A stretch of 64,000 nucleotides of DNA from Nostoc sp. PCC 7524 (GCF_000316645.1 NC_019684.1:5306001-5370000); one strand, 5' to 3'; counted from the stretch's first letter, positions 18,463-27,977 are shown. Translations and numbers: made by a program. Notes: generated from the letters alone by a model not told the origin.

Positions 18463-18708
18463 CTATATTTCTCCTTCACCCATCCAAAATTCATCAGGTA
18501 AAGGATCATTAAAATCATCGCTCATCCAAATTTCGCCTCGATTTAAGTCTGGGATACGTTGCTGAGGAGTTTCTTGGGTTTTTTCAGGTTGAGCATATTT
18601 TTGCATTAAAAATTCCACAAAATCTAAGACCTGCTGTTGCTGTTCTGGTGCTAGAGTTTGCAACTTAGCAATTAATTCTGAGGTGGTATCTACAACTTGA
18701 GCAGTCAT
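18463..18708 (-). CDS. DUF2281 (VapB-like) antitoxin
   Basis: 81 residues. LIAKLQTLAPEQQQQVLDFV is the family core, followed by the acidic C-terminus DLNRGEIWMSDDFNDPLPD that would bind the toxin. Proteins of this family pair with PIN toxins in cyanobacteria. Start ATG at 18708 with GGAG upstream. It shares strand and order with the vapC at 17812-18198; the unusual gap holds a dispersed repeat. Confidence 0.8.
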   Translation of the reverse strand: MTAQVVDTTSELIAKLQTLAPEQQQQVLDFVEFLMQKYAQPEKTQETPQQRIPDLNRGEIWMSDDFNDPLPDEFWMGEGEI

Positions 18709-18761
18709 CTCACCTTCTCCCTTGAGTACATATGATTTTATGTTAGTTCTTTAGTCAGGTG

Positions 18762-18828
18762 ATCGCACTTTCTTTGCCACTAGCATTAGAACATAGGGAA
18801 AAACTAGGCAAATCCTGACCTCTTCACT
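18762..18828 (-). pseudogene. Relic of an LpxB-related gene (N-terminal part)
   Basis: Reading the minus strand gives EEVRICLVFP and, after one frameshift, CSNASGKESAI. The intact gene at 12761-14026 has DEVRISVVLSPCPNASGKEVGI at the same place. DNA identity to 13868-13932 is about 75 percent with one gap. A decayed fragment of a second copy. Confidence 0.75.
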
Positions 18829-19163
18829 CTGATAGGCTAGCTTTTACTGCAAATACTTGACAAAATTACATATAGATAGTAACTGATTTTCATTTTCCCG
18901 AATGAGCAATTTCCGATACAAAAACGAGAATTATTAAGAATTTGTTACATACAGTGAGCATTTACTTTTATTATTTATTAATGTTTGTTAACAAAGTTTG
19001 CGATTTTTATATCGATTTATGTCAGTTAGCCTACAAAATGCCCATTGGGTAAGGTTTTTCTGATAAAAAACTGATATTGCCGAAAAAAAATCGCTAAACT
19101 TTGGCGGCACTTAGCCGCAAAGAAATTCCATTAGAGAACACGCATCAAAGGAGCCGAGGAAGC
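18829..19163. promoter_or_regulatory. Leader/promoter region of chlH
   Basis: 335 bases directly upstream of chlH, AT-rich, no gene. The ribosome-binding site GAGGAA at 19153-19160 fixes the ATG at 19164. No binding site I can name with confidence. Confidence 0.5.
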
Positions 19164-22100
19164 ATGTTCACCCACGTCAAGTCCACCATTAGACACATTG
19201 CGCCTGATAATCTAGGCGGACGTAACTTAATTAAGGTGGTCTATGTCGTGCTTGAGTCCCAGTACCAGAGCGCACTGTCGCAAGCGGTTCGCACGATTAA
19301 CTCGAACAATCCCAACCTGGCGATTGAAATCAGTGGTTATTTGATTGAGGAACTCAGAGATCCTGAGAACTATGAAGAGTTCAAACGGGAAGTCGAGAGT
19401 GCCAATATCTTTATCGCCTCATTGATTTTCATCGAAGACTTAGCACAGAAAGTAGTTACAGCAGTAGAACCACACCGCGATCGCTTGGATGTAGCTGTTG
19501 TGTTTCCCTCTATGCCAGAGGTAATGCGCCTGAATAAAATGGGCAGTTTTTCCTTGGCACAATTGGGTCAATCGAAGAGTGCGATCGCCCAATTCATGCG
19601 GAAACGCAAGGAAAAATCCGGTGCTGGTTTCCAAGATGGGATGCTGAAACTGTTGCGAACCCTACCGCAAGTGCTGAAGTATTTACCAATGGACAAAGCA
19701 CAAGATGCTCGCAATTTTATGTTGAGCTTTCAGTATTGGCTGGGAGGTTCGCCAGAAAACCTGGAAAACTTCTTGCTGATGCTAGCGGATAAATACGTAT
19801 TTAAATCTGTAGATAAACAAAATTCGTCATCTCTCGCATATCAAGCACCAGTAGTTTACCCGGATATGGGTATCTGGCATCCTTTAGCACCAACAATGTT
19901 TGAGGATGTCAGGGAGTACCTCAACTGGTACACAGTCCGTAAGGATATATCCAGTGATTTAAAAGATCCCTTAGCTCCCTGTGTGGGTTTGGTATTACAA
20001 CGCACACACCTAGTTACGGGTGATGATGCCCATTATGTGGCGATGGTGCAGGAGTTGGAATCACTGGGTGCAAAGGTATTACCAGTATTCGCTGGTGGTT
20101 TAGACTTCTCCAAGCCTGTAGATGCTTACTTCTACGAACCAACGACCAAAACACCGTTAGTAGATGCAGTCATATCTTTAACAGGTTTTGCGTTGGTAGG
20201 CGGCCCCGCTAGACAAGACCATCCCAAGGCAATTGATGCTCTCAAACGCCTGAATCGTCCTTATATGGTGGCATTGCCTTTAGTATTCCAAACTACTGAA
20301 GAGTGGCTGGATAGCGATTTGGGCTTACATCCCATTCAGGTGGCATTGCAAATTGCCATTCCCGAATTAGATGGAGCAATTGAGCCGATTATATTATCGG
20401 GTAGAGATGGGGCAACAGGGAAAGCGATCGCTCTCCAAGACCGTATCGAAGCCGTAGCACAACGCGCTTTGAAGTGGGCGAACCTGCGCCGTAAGCCCAA
20501 ACTAAACAAAAAAGTTGCCATCACTGTTTTCAGTTTCCCCCCCGATAAAGGTAACGTGGGAACAGCCGCATACCTGGATGTATTCGGCTCGATTTACGAA
20601 GTGATGCAGGCACTCAGAAACAACGGCTACGACGTGCAGGACTTGCCAGAAAACGCTAAAGAGTTGATGGAACAAGTTATCCACGACGCACAGGCACAGT
20701 ATGCTAGCCCCGAACTCAACATTGCCTACAAAATGTCAGTGCCAGAATACGAGGCACTTACACCCTATTCTCAACGCCTGGAAGAAAACTGGGGGCCACC
20801 ACCAGGACACCTCAACAGCGACGGACAAAACCTATTAATTTACGGTAAGCAATTCGGTAACGTTTTCATCGGTGTACAGCCCACCTTCGGTTATGAAGGC
20901 GACCCCATGCGGCTGTTGTTCTCCCGTTCCGCCAGCCCTCACCACGGTTTTGCAGCTTACTACACTTACCTAGAAAGAATTTGGGGTGCAGATGCCGTAC
21001 TGCACTTTGGTACTCACGGTTCTTTGGAATTTATGCCCGGTAAGCAAATGGGGATGTCGGGTGAATGCTACCCCGATAACCTCATTGGCACAATTCCCAA
21101 CCTGTACTATTACGCAGCTAACAACCCCAGCGAAGCAACAATTGCGAAACGCCGCAGTTACGCCGAGACAATTTCCTACTTGACACCACCTGCGGAAAAC
21201 GCTGGTTTGTATAAAGGGTTGAAGGAACTCAGCGAGTTAATTGCTTCTTACCAAACCTTAAAAGATAGCGGTCGCGGTATCCCCATCGTCAACACGATCA
21301 TGGATAAATGCCGCATCGTCAACCTGGATAAAGATATTAACTTGCCAGAAACCGATGCCAAAGATATGACCCCCGAAGAACGGGATAATATTGTCGGCAG
21401 CGTCTACCGCAAGTTGATGGAAATCGAATCTCGGTTGTTACCTTGTGGCTTGCACGTCATTGGTAAACCCCCAAGTGCAGAAGAAGCGATCGCCACCCTA
21501 GTAAACATTGCTAGCTTAGACCGTCAAGAAGAAGAAATTCTCAGCTTACCCCGGATTATTGCCAGCAGTATTGGGCGCGATATTGACGAAATTTACCAAA
21601 ATAGCGATCGGGGTGTACTAGAAGATGTCCAACTTCTACAAGACATCACCCTAGCAACCCGCGCCGCCGTTCGCGCCTTGGTACAAGAACAAACAGATGC
21701 TGAAGGCAGGGTTTCTCTAGTTTCCAAGTTGAATTTCTTCAACATGGGCAAAAAAGAACCTTGGGTAGAAGCATTACAAAAAGCAGGTTATCCCAAAGTT
21801 GATGCTTCCGCATTGAAGCCCCTGTTCGAGTATTTAGAATTCTGCTTGCAACAAGTTTGTGCAGACAACGAACTCGGCGCATTACTCAAAGGCTTAGAAG
21901 GCGAATACATTCTTCCCGGCCCTGGTGGCGATCCCATCCGTAACCCCGATGTATTGCCCACAGGTAAGAACATTCACGCCCTCGACCCCCAATCAATTCC
22001 CACGGCTGCGGCTGTGCAATCAGCAAAAATCGTTGTCGATAGACTATTGGCAAGAAATAAAGCCGAAAACAACGGTAATTGGCCGGAAACCATCGCCTGT

Positions 22101-23150
22101 GTTCTCTGGGGAACAGATAACATCAAAACCTACGGCGAATCACTAGCACAAATCATGTGGATGGTGGGTGTACGTCCAGTTCCCGACGCGTTAGGACGGG
22201 TGAACAAGTTGGAGTTAATTCCCTTAGAAGAGTTAGGAAGACCCAGAATTGATGTAGTCATCAACTGTTCTGGTGTATTCCGCGACTTGTTCATCAACCA
22301 GATGAACCTGCTAGATCAAGGGGTAAAAATGGCGGCGGAAGCGGATGAACCTTTAGAAATGAACTTCGTCCGCAAACACGCACTACAACAAGCCCAGGAT
22401 TTGGGAATTAACCTCAGACAAGCAGCAACCCGCGTTTTCTCCAACGCTTCCGGTTCTTACTCGTCAAACATCAACTTGGCAGTAGAAAACAGCACTTGGG
22501 ACAGTGAAGCCGAATTACAGGAAATGTACCTCAAGCGCAAATCCTTCGCCTTCAATTCCGATAACCCCGGAATGATGGACGAATCTCGGCAGATTTTTGA
22601 AAGCACCTTGAAAACTGCTGATGCAACTTTCCAAAACCTGGATTCCTCCGAGATTAGTTTGACAGACGTTTCCCACTACTTCGACTCAGACCCCACCAAG
22701 CTTGTAGCAAGTCTGCGTGGCGATGGTAAAAAACCAGCATCTTACATTGCAGACACCACCACAGCTAACGCCCAAGTCCGCACATTATCAGAAACCGTGC
22801 GCTTAGATGCCCGTACCAAATTGTTAAATCCCAAGTGGTATGAAGGTATGCTGTCTCACGGTTATGAAGGTGTACGCGAACTCTCCAAGCGGTTGGTAAA
22901 CACAATGGGTTGGAGTGCAACAGCCGGCGCAGTGGACAACTGGATTTATGAGGATGCAAACGAAACCTTCATCAAAGATGAAGAAATGCAGAAACGTTTG
23001 ATGAACCTCAACCCCCATTCTTTCCGCAAGATGGTATCCACATTGTTGGAAGTGAATGGTCGCGGTTACTGGGAAACTAGCGAGGAGAATTTAGACCGCC
23101 TCCGCGAGTTGTACCAAGAAGTTGAAGACCGAATTGAGGGGATAGAATAG
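19164..23150 (+). CDS. chlH: Magnesium chelatase subunit H
   Basis: 1328 residues, the standard ChlH length. It is the porphyrin-binding catalytic subunit that, with ChlI and ChlD and ATP, inserts Mg2+ into protoporphyrin IX, the first step specific to chlorophyll. The ATG at 19164 ([12 protein letters not shown]) has a GAGGAAGC ribosome site; the frame also extends to a TTG at 19101. Conserved blocks: [19 protein letters not shown] (metal/porphyrin region, with His in FGTHGS), the Gly-rich [19 protein letters not shown] and [19 protein letters not shown]. No chlI/chlD or other chlorophyll gene is nearby. A 57-base diverged copy of its 3' part lies at 24116-24172. It is homologous to CobN at 46859-50605. 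Confidence 0.97.
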   Translation: MFTHVKSTIRHIAPDNLGGRNLIKVVYVVLESQYQSALSQAVRTINSNNPNLAIEISGYLIEELRDPENYEEFKREVESANIFIASLIFIEDLAQKVVTAVEPHRDRLDVAVVFPSMPEVMRLNKMGSFSLAQLGQSKSAIAQFMRKRKEKSGAGFQDGMLKLLRTLPQVLKYLPMDKAQDARNFMLSFQYWLGGSPENLENFLLMLADKYVFKSVDKQNSSSLAYQAPVVYPDMGIWHPLAPTMFEDVREYLNWYTVRKDISSDLKDPLAPCVGLVLQRTHLVTGDDAHYVAMVQELESLGAKVLPVFAGGLDFSKPVDAYFYEPTTKTPLVDAVISLTGFALVGGPARQDHPKAIDALKRLNRPYMVALPLVFQTTEEWLDSDLGLHPIQVALQIAIPELDGAIEPIILSGRDGATGKAIALQDRIEAVAQRALKWANLRRKPKLNKKVAITVFSFPPDKGNVGTAAYLDVFGSIYEVMQALRNNGYDVQDLPENAKELMEQVIHDAQAQYASPELNIAYKMSVPEYEALTPYSQRLEENWGPPPGHLNSDGQNLLIYGKQFGNVFIGVQPTFGYEGDPMRLLFSRSASPHHGFAAYYTYLERIWGADAVLHFGTHGSLEFMPGKQMGMSGECYPDNLIGTIPNLYYYAANNPSEATIAKRRSYAETISYLTPPAENAGLYKGLKELSELIASYQTLKDSGRGIPIVNTIMDKCRIVNLDKDINLPETDAKDMTPEERDNIVGSVYRKLMEIESRLLPCGLHVIGKPPSAEEAIATLVNIASLDRQEEEILSLPRIIASSIGRDIDEIYQNSDRGVLEDVQLLQDITLATRAAVRALVQEQTDAEGRVSLVSKLNFFNMGKKEPWVEALQKAGYPKVDASALKPLFEYLEFCLQQVCADNELGALLKGLEGEYILPGPGGDPIRNPDVLPTGKNIHALDPQSIPTAAAVQSAKIVVDRLLARNKAENNGNWPETIACVLWGTDNIKTYGESLAQIMWMVGVRPVPDALGRVNKLELIPLEELGRPRIDVVINCSGVFRDLFINQMNLLDQGVKMAAEADEPLEMNFVRKHALQQAQDLGINLRQAATRVFSNASGSYSSNINLAVENSTWDSEAELQEMYLKRKSFAFNSDNPGMMDESRQIFESTLKTADATFQNLDSSEISLTDVSHYFDSDPTKLVASLRGDGKKPASYIADTTTANAQVRTLSETVRLDARTKLLNPKWYEGMLSHGYEGVRELSKRLVNTMGWSATAGAVDNWIYEDANETFIKDEEMQKRLMNLNPHSFRKMVSTLLEVNGRGYWETSEENLDRLRELYQEVEDRIEGIE

Positions 23151-23159
23151 GATTATATG

Positions 23160-23180
23160 GGCAGGCTTTACGCCTGCCTT
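23160..23180 (+). terminator. Hairpin after chlH
   Basis: Perfect 7-bp stem GGCAGGC / GCCTGCC with a TTTAC loop (23160-23178), ten bases after the chlH stop. The T-run is short, so termination would be partial. Confidence 0.6.
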
Positions 23181-23204
23181 AATCTTTCAGTCTGGAATAT
23201 CACT

Positions 23205-23780
23205 ATGAATGCTTTAACCGTCAACCTTCAATCAGTATTGGAACTGACAGATGAGCAGTTTTTTAATCTATGTCAAGTAAACCGTGACTTGAAATTTGAA
23301 CGCACTGCTACGGGAGAATTAATTATCATGCCACCCACGGGAGGAGAAACGGGAAATAAAAACGCTAGAATTACTCAACAAGTAATGAATTGGACTGATG
23401 CTGATGGTACTGGCATTGCTTTTGATTCTTCTACTTGTTTTAAATTACCTAATGGTGCAGACCGTTCTCCTGATGCTGCTTGGATAAAATTGTCAAGATG
23501 GAATGCTTTAACTGACGAACAAAAAGAAAAGTTTCCCCCCATTTGTCCTGATTTTGTAATTGAGTTACTTTCGCCGAGTGATAGTTTGAAGGTTGCACAG
23601 GAAAAGATGAGGGAATATATAGACAATGGTGTGCGGTTAGGTTTGTTAATTAATCGTAAATCTCGTCAGGTAGAAATTTATAGACAAGGTAAGGAAGTTG
23701 AGCTTTTGGAATCTCCTGTTACAGTATCAGGGGAAGATATTTTAAATGGTTTTGTTTTGAATTTGGGAAGAATTTGGTAA
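23205..23780 (+). CDS. Uma2-family (DUF820) putative endonuclease
   Basis: 191 residues from the ATG at 23205. Restriction-endonuclease-like fold common in cyanobacteria. Seen: RSPDAAWIKLSRW and the catalytic-type core CPDFVIELLSPSDSLKVAQEKM (Asp and Glu, with Lys further on) and MREYIDNGVRLGLLIN. Biological role unknown; these genes multiply and move within Nostoc genomes, and a relic of another copy is at 52141-52227. The HigA-like gene follows 14 bases after the stop, so the two may be co-transcribed. Confidence 0.9.
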   Translation: MNALTVNLQSVLELTDEQFFNLCQVNRDLKFERTATGELIIMPPTGGETGNKNARITQQVMNWTDADGTGIAFDSSTCFKLPNGADRSPDAAWIKLSRWNALTDEQKEKFPPICPDFVIELLSPSDSLKVAQEKMREYIDNGVRLGLLINRKSRQVEIYRQGKEVELLESPVTVSGEDILNGFVLNLGRIW

Positions 23781-23794
23781 TTGATTTTTTGATT

Positions 23795-24106
23795 ATGAAT
23801 AATTGGCAAAATATTACTGATACTAGATTAGTCAGACTAATACATCCTGGTGAAGTAATTGCAGATATTCTAGATGATTTAGATATTAATACTGCAAAAT
23901 TTGCAGAAATTTTAGGAGTATCTAATCAAATAGTTAATGAAATTATTAATGGTCAAAGAGCAATTACGGTAGATATAGCAATCCGTCTTGGTAAAGCGTT
24001 AGGAAACGGGCCAAGACTTTGGCTCAATCTTCAGCAAAAGGTTGATATTTGGGATGCTTTGCAAAGCCATAAGGAAGAATATGAGCAATTCATAACACTT
24101 GTTTAG
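23795..24106 (+). CDS. HigA-family antitoxin (XRE helix-turn-helix), apparently orphan
   Basis: 103 residues from the ATG at 23795. IHPGEVIADILDDLDINTAKFA is the HigA start, with the helix-turn-helix TAKFAEILGVSNQIVNEIIN and the family tail GPRLWLNLQQKVDIWDA. HigA normally neutralises the HigB ribonuclease and represses their operon. No higB-like toxin gene lies immediately upstream (a Uma2 gene does) or downstream, so it may be a lone regulator or have lost its partner. Confidence 0.88.
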   Translation: MNNWQNITDTRLVRLIHPGEVIADILDDLDINTAKFAEILGVSNQIVNEIINGQRAITVDIAIRLGKALGNGPRLWLNLQQKVDIWDALQSHKEEYEQFITLV

Positions 24107-24115
24107 AAGAAGATT

Positions 24116-24172
24116 AAGAAATGCAGAAACACTTAGTGAACATCAAACCGCATTCTTTTCACAAGATGGTAT
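24116..24172 (+). pseudogene. Relic of chlH 3' region
   Basis: 57 ungapped bases match chlH positions 22982-23038 with nine mismatches (about 84 percent). In the chlH frame it reads MQKHLVNIKPHSFHKMV against [17 protein letters not shown]. It sits between the HigA-like gene and the TIR gene. Confidence 0.85.
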
Positions 24173-25084
24173 AAAAATTGTTGGTATTAACATTATATAT
24201 ATGTTTAATTTTTTTAGTTCAAATAATAAAAAAAATCAAGAATATATTATTTTTGAATCTAGAGAGTGGCTAGTTGAGGCAAGGAGCTTAGTTGCTCGAA
24301 CTCGTGCTTCTAATAAGAGAATTATAGAAAGAAATATATCTTATGTAGAAAGATTATTAAAGTCTTCTAGGGAGATGCAAAGCTACACACTTGAAATTCA
24401 AGATATTCTGAAGATGTTTCCAGAATCAAAAGATGTGCGTAGTTGGATAGTAAAAGAATTTGTTTATCGTGTATTACTTGAAGCGTTTGAATTCAAAGTA
24501 GGCACATTAAGGGAGTGTTTAGAAAAAAATATTTTAATTCAAGAAGAATGCAATTTTAGAAAACAAAGTCCTGAAGATATATTTAAATATTTAAATCTCA
24601 AAGTATCTGAAGCTTATTTAAATAAATCAGTTTCAATTATACAGAACAGTTTAAGATTATATAAAATTCCAGAAAAAATAATTAATGATATTTCTGAAAA
24701 ACTAATTGAGTATGATAAAAAAAATATTGATACTATTAAAAATTATATTAATGAAAAAACATATCCAAACCTTTACAGACAAATTCAATGTTATCATAAA
24801 GAAAGTTTAAATAATCAGAATCAAGTAAATCATATTGTGAATGATTTAGAGAATGAAAAACCGGACAAAGATAATATGATAAAAATATTTATAAGTCACA
24901 GTTCTATTGATAAAGAGCTAGTTTCAAAACTTGTTGAACTTTTTAGGGCTTCATTAAATATTCCTTCCAGAGAGATAAGATGTACAAGTTTGGATGGCTA
25001 CAGATTGCCTGGGGGAGCTAATTTCAACGACCAGCTTCGTCAAGAAGTTTAGAGGATGTTTGAAAAGTTTTAGGGAGTCAAAAA

Positions 25085-25681
25085 TTAAGCCAATCGCTTC
25101 ACCATAATACGGATCATTGCAAGATAGATAAAAGTTTCTGAGGTTTCGGGCAATAATTCATAATCTCTGACCAATCGCCGACATCCCATGAACCAGCCAA
25201 AAGTGCGTTCCACCACCCAACGTTTTTTGAGTAAAACAAAGCCCTTGCTTTGCTCTGGTCGCAGCACCACCTGTACAATCCAGCGACAAAAATTCATGAC
25301 CCACTGCATGAACGGTTCCCCATCAAAGCCACCATCAACCCAGATGGTGGTTAACCGAGATTGTGGCTGAGACTGTTTAACTCGTTGGAGAACTTGTTTG
25401 CCTCCTTCTCGCTCACCGACATTGGCTGCTGTTACCAAAACCCGCAGCACTAACCCCAAGGTATCAACGGTCATAAATCTCTTGCGTCCTTTGATTTTCT
25501 TGCCAGCATCAAAGCCTACTGATTGACTCACCATTGCCGCACTCTTGACGCTTTGGCTATCAATTATCGCTTCCGATGGACTCGGATGACGTTCAATTTC
25601 GATTCTCGTCCACTCTCGGAGACTATCGTGAATGTGCAACCATGTCCCGTCTTTACGCCAGTTTCGGAAATATGTGTACAC
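25085..25681 (-). CDS. IS5-type transposase, catalytic frame (orfB)
   Basis: 198 residues. DDE residues visible: Asp in AIIDSQSVKSA, Asp in TIWVDGGFDG, and Glu in WVVERTFGWFMGCRRLVRDYE. All three are present, so the catalytic domain looks functional if orfA and orfB are joined. It begins just after the repeat-disturbed joint. Confidence 0.9.
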   Translation of the reverse strand: MYTYFRNWRKDGTWLHIHDSLREWTRIEIERHPSPSEAIIDSQSVKSAAMVSQSVGFDAGKKIKGRKRFMTVDTLGLVLRVLVTAANVGEREGGKQVLQRVKQSQPQSRLTTIWVDGGFDGEPFMQWVMNFCRWIVQVVLRPEQSKGFVLLKKRWVVERTFGWFMGCRRLVRDYELLPETSETFIYLAMIRIMVKRLA

Positions 25682-25895
25682 TGTTTGCTCTCGTAGGAAA
25701 GTCCCCAGGTAGCGTAGGCGTAGCCCGCCGTAGGCATCGCCATCTCACTCCTTCTAGCAGGATGTAAAAAATTGCATTCAGGACTTCCCACATATCGACT
25801 TCACGCTTACGACCACCCGGTTTCCCTTCTGGAATCAAGTCGCTAAGAAATTCATATTGTGCGAGGCTCAGGTTACTGGGGTAAGCTTTACTCAT
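25653..25895 (-). CDS. IS5-type transposase, N-terminal frame (orfA)
   Basis: 80 residues. SNLSLAQYEFLSDLIPEG and GGRKREVDMWEVLNAIFYIL are the standard IS5/DUF4096 N-terminal region that binds the IS ends. After GVRWR come eight extra residues (CLRRATPT) encoded by a small dispersed repeat, then LPGDFPT resumes the normal sequence before the frame is lost. The correct continuation (QTVYTYFRNWRK) is in the other frame, which overlaps by 29 bases. Either programmed frameshifting, known for this IS group, or damage. Confidence 0.85.
   Translation of the reverse strand: MSKAYPSNLSLAQYEFLSDLIPEGKPGGRKREVDMWEVLNAIFYILLEGVRWRCLRRATPTLPGDFPTRANSVHIFPKLA
25710..25738. repeat. Small dispersed repeat inserted in the transposase gene
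   Basis: TAGCGTAGGCGTAGCCC followed by GCCGTAGGCATCGCC; the reverse complement GCGATGCCTACGGCGGGC closely matches 50840-50868 (GCGATGCCTGCGGCGGGC). It adds about eight codons to orfA. Confidence 0.8.
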
Positions 25896-26318
25896 GTCGC
25901 TCTCTCGGTGCTGTTGATTATCTATTCACAGCGTATACTGAGAGAGCTTTTTTACAACATACCTGACTTTTCAAACACCCTCTTATGATTCTCATGTGTT
26001 TATAGGAGTAATTTCTAAAGCGAGCCTTCAATCACAATATGTCTTATTTGAACTTGGAGCGCGGTGGGGAGCGAAAAAGCATCTTATTCCATTACTATCT
26101 CCAGATATGAATAATGAACTTATTAAAGATCCATTGAAATCGCTAAATGCTTTGCGATGTGATAGTGCTTCTCAAATCGTGCAGCTAATAGAAGAGCTAT
26201 CAGAATTTTTGAACTTAGAACTTGATAAACAATCAGCATATCAAAAGTATATTGATGCTATTGTTGGCTTGAGTCCCTGATATTGCTAAATGCGGTTCTT
26301 GCATTGGTTTTATGGTAG

Positions 26319-26387
26319 AGCATTAAAACCGCACAAGATAATGGTCGTTCAATTCCTCAACCAAGGCAGCGTTTGATGTCTGCTTAA
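26319..26387 (+). pseudogene. Relic of a HicB-like antitoxin C-terminus
   Basis: Reads KTAQDNGRSIPQPRQRLMSA then stop. The intact gene at 51603-51815 ends ETAQELGRHIPEPKQRLMSA. The following DNA (GATTAAAACATA) also matches the sequence after the intact copy. Confidence 0.8.
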
Positions 26388-26425
26388 TAGATTAAAACAT
26401 AAACAGAGATTATTTTTTCACACAG

Positions 26426-26600
26426 GCGTTAGCGTAGCTTACCGTAGGTATCGCTCATCTTTTCCAACAGGCGATCGCTTTTGGGAATGTCGAGTGCGTT
26501 AGCGAAGCTTACCGGAGGTATCGCTCATCTTCCTATACAGGCGATCGCGTTTGGGAGTGTGGAGTGCGTTAGCGCAGCTTACCGAAGGTATCGCTTATGG
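26426..26600. repeat. 70-bp tandem repeat, 2.5 copies, with HIP1 sites
   Basis: Units starting GCGTTAGCGNAGCTTACCG at 26426, 26496 and 26566, exactly 70 bp apart, with a linking ACAGGCGATCGC-TTTGGGA part. A further partial unit (ACAGGCGATCGCGTTTGGGA) is at 52068-52101. Confidence 0.9.
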
Positions 26601-26610
26601 TAAATAATGA

Positions 26611-26727
26611 GTCAATTTCTACTATCAGCCAATTTTGTTTGAATTAGGCAAGTTTTTCACTAAAGTTTTAATTGCTGTAGAAGTAACAGGAACACTTTGG
26701 GCAAGTTTCTTCAGTAATTTGGGATAA
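26611..26727 (+). other. Open 38-codon tail, possible gene relic
   Basis: Reads VNFYYQPILFELGKFFTKV then VEVTGTLWASFFSNLG and stop, with no start codon. It looks like the end of a lost coding region; family not recognised. Confidence 0.25.
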
Positions 26728-26747
26728 AAAGTTAGGTAGATGTCTAA

Positions 26748-27899
26748 TTAATTGGGATTGCTAAAAGCAGGGTTATGAATAAATGTTTCATCAGTTAAAC
26801 TTTTTAGGAAAGCTATCAGGTCATTTTTTTCAGCTTCAGTTAATTCAAAACCGCTAATAAATTCACTCTTGAAAGGATTTTTGCTGCCTACTCCGGCAAA
26901 CTTTCCTGTATGAATCGTTCTCCCACCTGCTTTATAGTGGTCGATAACTGCTTCTAGAGTAGGGATACTACCATCGTGCATATAGGGAGCAGTGAGAGCA
27001 ATATTTCGCAGAGTTGGAGCTTTGAAACGTCCCATATCGGAGGGTTTGGTAGTAATTTCATAAACACCAGTATTATCTGGTGGATAAGCTCCTTTGCCGT
27101 CAATATTATATAGGCCAGTGTTGTGAAAAGCGATTTCTACAAAAGCCAGGCGATCGTGCATCACCGAATCGCTAAAATTAATCCCACCATGACAATGAAA
27201 ACATTCCAGACGTTCGCTGTTGAATAACTTTTCCCCCCGTTGAGCAGCTTTTGAAATAGCATCAGAGTCGCCACCGAAGCGATAACGATCATAGGGAGAA
27301 TTCACGGAAATCAAAGTACGTTCAAAAGCTGCTAAAGCTTTAGTCAGATTACTCAAGCTAATCGCTTCCTGACTTTCTCCAAAGGCTATTGCAAACATCT
27401 GTCGATATTTGGAGTCATCCCGCAGCATTGTTAATATTTGTTGTTCCCTTCCTACCATACCCATTTCTACCGGATGTTCCCCAAACATGGGTACTAAAGC
27501 TTGAGTTTCCAACCTTGTTATCAAAGGGTTAGCCCAAGTTAATACTGGGTTGTAGCCAATATTAGCGAGACTCATGGAGTTACGGGGGTGTTTTTCGCCG
27601 GTTGCTCCCACCGCCACCGTTTTCCCATCAGTGAAAGCCAAGGACTGAATATGGCAGGACGCACAAGAGAATTCACCCGTGATTGATAACCGCTTCTCAT
27701 AAAAAAGATGCCTTCCCAACTCTACTTTTGGCGAACTCATGGGGTTATCGGCTGGGACAATTGGCTTCGGCATCCAAGCTGGGAGATGCCAGTCATATTC
27801 TGAAGTCGGTGATTTGCCAAATGCTTTACTTAGCCCCATTGAGAGACAAATTGACAACAGACAAATTACTGCGAGGGTAAACAAACGAGTTAATTTCAT
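26748..27899 (-). CDS. MbnH-like di-heme cytochrome c peroxidase-family protein
   Basis: 383 residues with a signal peptide (about 1-28, ending SMGLSKAFG), so periplasmic. Two c-type heme sites: CASCH (about residue 81) and CFHCH (about 234). Pattern LGRHLFYEKRLSITGEFSCA and PTLRNIALTAPYMHDGS are typical of the bacterial di-heme peroxidase family. Its partner upstream in the same operon is an MbnP-type protein. In methane-oxidising bacteria MbnH modifies a Trp of MbnP to kynurenine and the pair is linked to copper; transferring that to this cyanobacterium is inference. The gene begins 78 bases after the MbnP stop. Confidence 0.85.
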   Translation of the reverse strand: MKLTRLFTLAVICLLSICLSMGLSKAFGKSPTSEYDWHLPAWMPKPIVPADNPMSSPKVELGRHLFYEKRLSITGEFSCASCHIQSLAFTDGKTVAVGATGEKHPRNSMSLANIGYNPVLTWANPLITRLETQALVPMFGEHPVEMGMVGREQQILTMLRDDSKYRQMFAIAFGESQEAISLSNLTKALAAFERTLISVNSPYDRYRFGGDSDAISKAAQRGEKLFNSERLECFHCHGGINFSDSVMHDRLAFVEIAFHNTGLYNIDGKGAYPPDNTGVYEITTKPSDMGRFKAPTLRNIALTAPYMHDGSIPTLEAVIDHYKAGGRTIHTGKFAGVGSKNPFKSEFISGFELTEAEKNDLIAFLKSLTDETFIHNPAFSNPN

Positions 27900-27977
27900 G
27901 TGGGAATGCGGAGGCAGTTAAGGGCTAGGAAGAAGCAGGGGAGGCATCTTGCCCAATCCCCATTCTCTATTTTTCTA

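Larger units (their letters stand above)
25052..25982 (-). mobile_element. Insertion sequence, IS5 family (IS427-like), 931 bp
   Basis: Terminal inverted repeats GAGGATGTTTGAAAAGT (left, 25052-25068) and GAGGGTGTTTGAAAAGT (right, minus strand) differ at one position of 17. Target duplication TTA at 25049-25051 and 25983-25985. Two overlapping transposase frames on the minus strand. Complete ends and an uneroded target duplication point to a recent insertion. Confidence 0.92.
24201..26280 (+). pseudogene. TIR-domain protein gene interrupted by an IS
   Basis: The 5' part (24201-25051) and 3' part (25986-26280) join in frame once the IS and one TTA copy are removed, giving 381 residues. Residues 1-225 are a helical, charged region of unknown type. 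From about 226 comes a TIR domain: MIKIFISHSSIDKELVSKLV, then PSREIRCTSLDGYRLPGG, and across the junction QEVYDSHVFIGVISKAS, with the expected NADase-type Glu in YVLFELGARWG (E306). TIR domains of this kind cleave NAD or make signalling nucleotides in defence systems; whether this one did is inference. The ATG at 24201 is chosen because the frame before it is a chlH relic. As it stands the protein stops within the IS end. Confidence 0.85.

Noticed and set aside
19101..19163. TTG start for ChlH
   Set aside because: The ATG at 19164 has GAGGAA upstream and gives the standard length.
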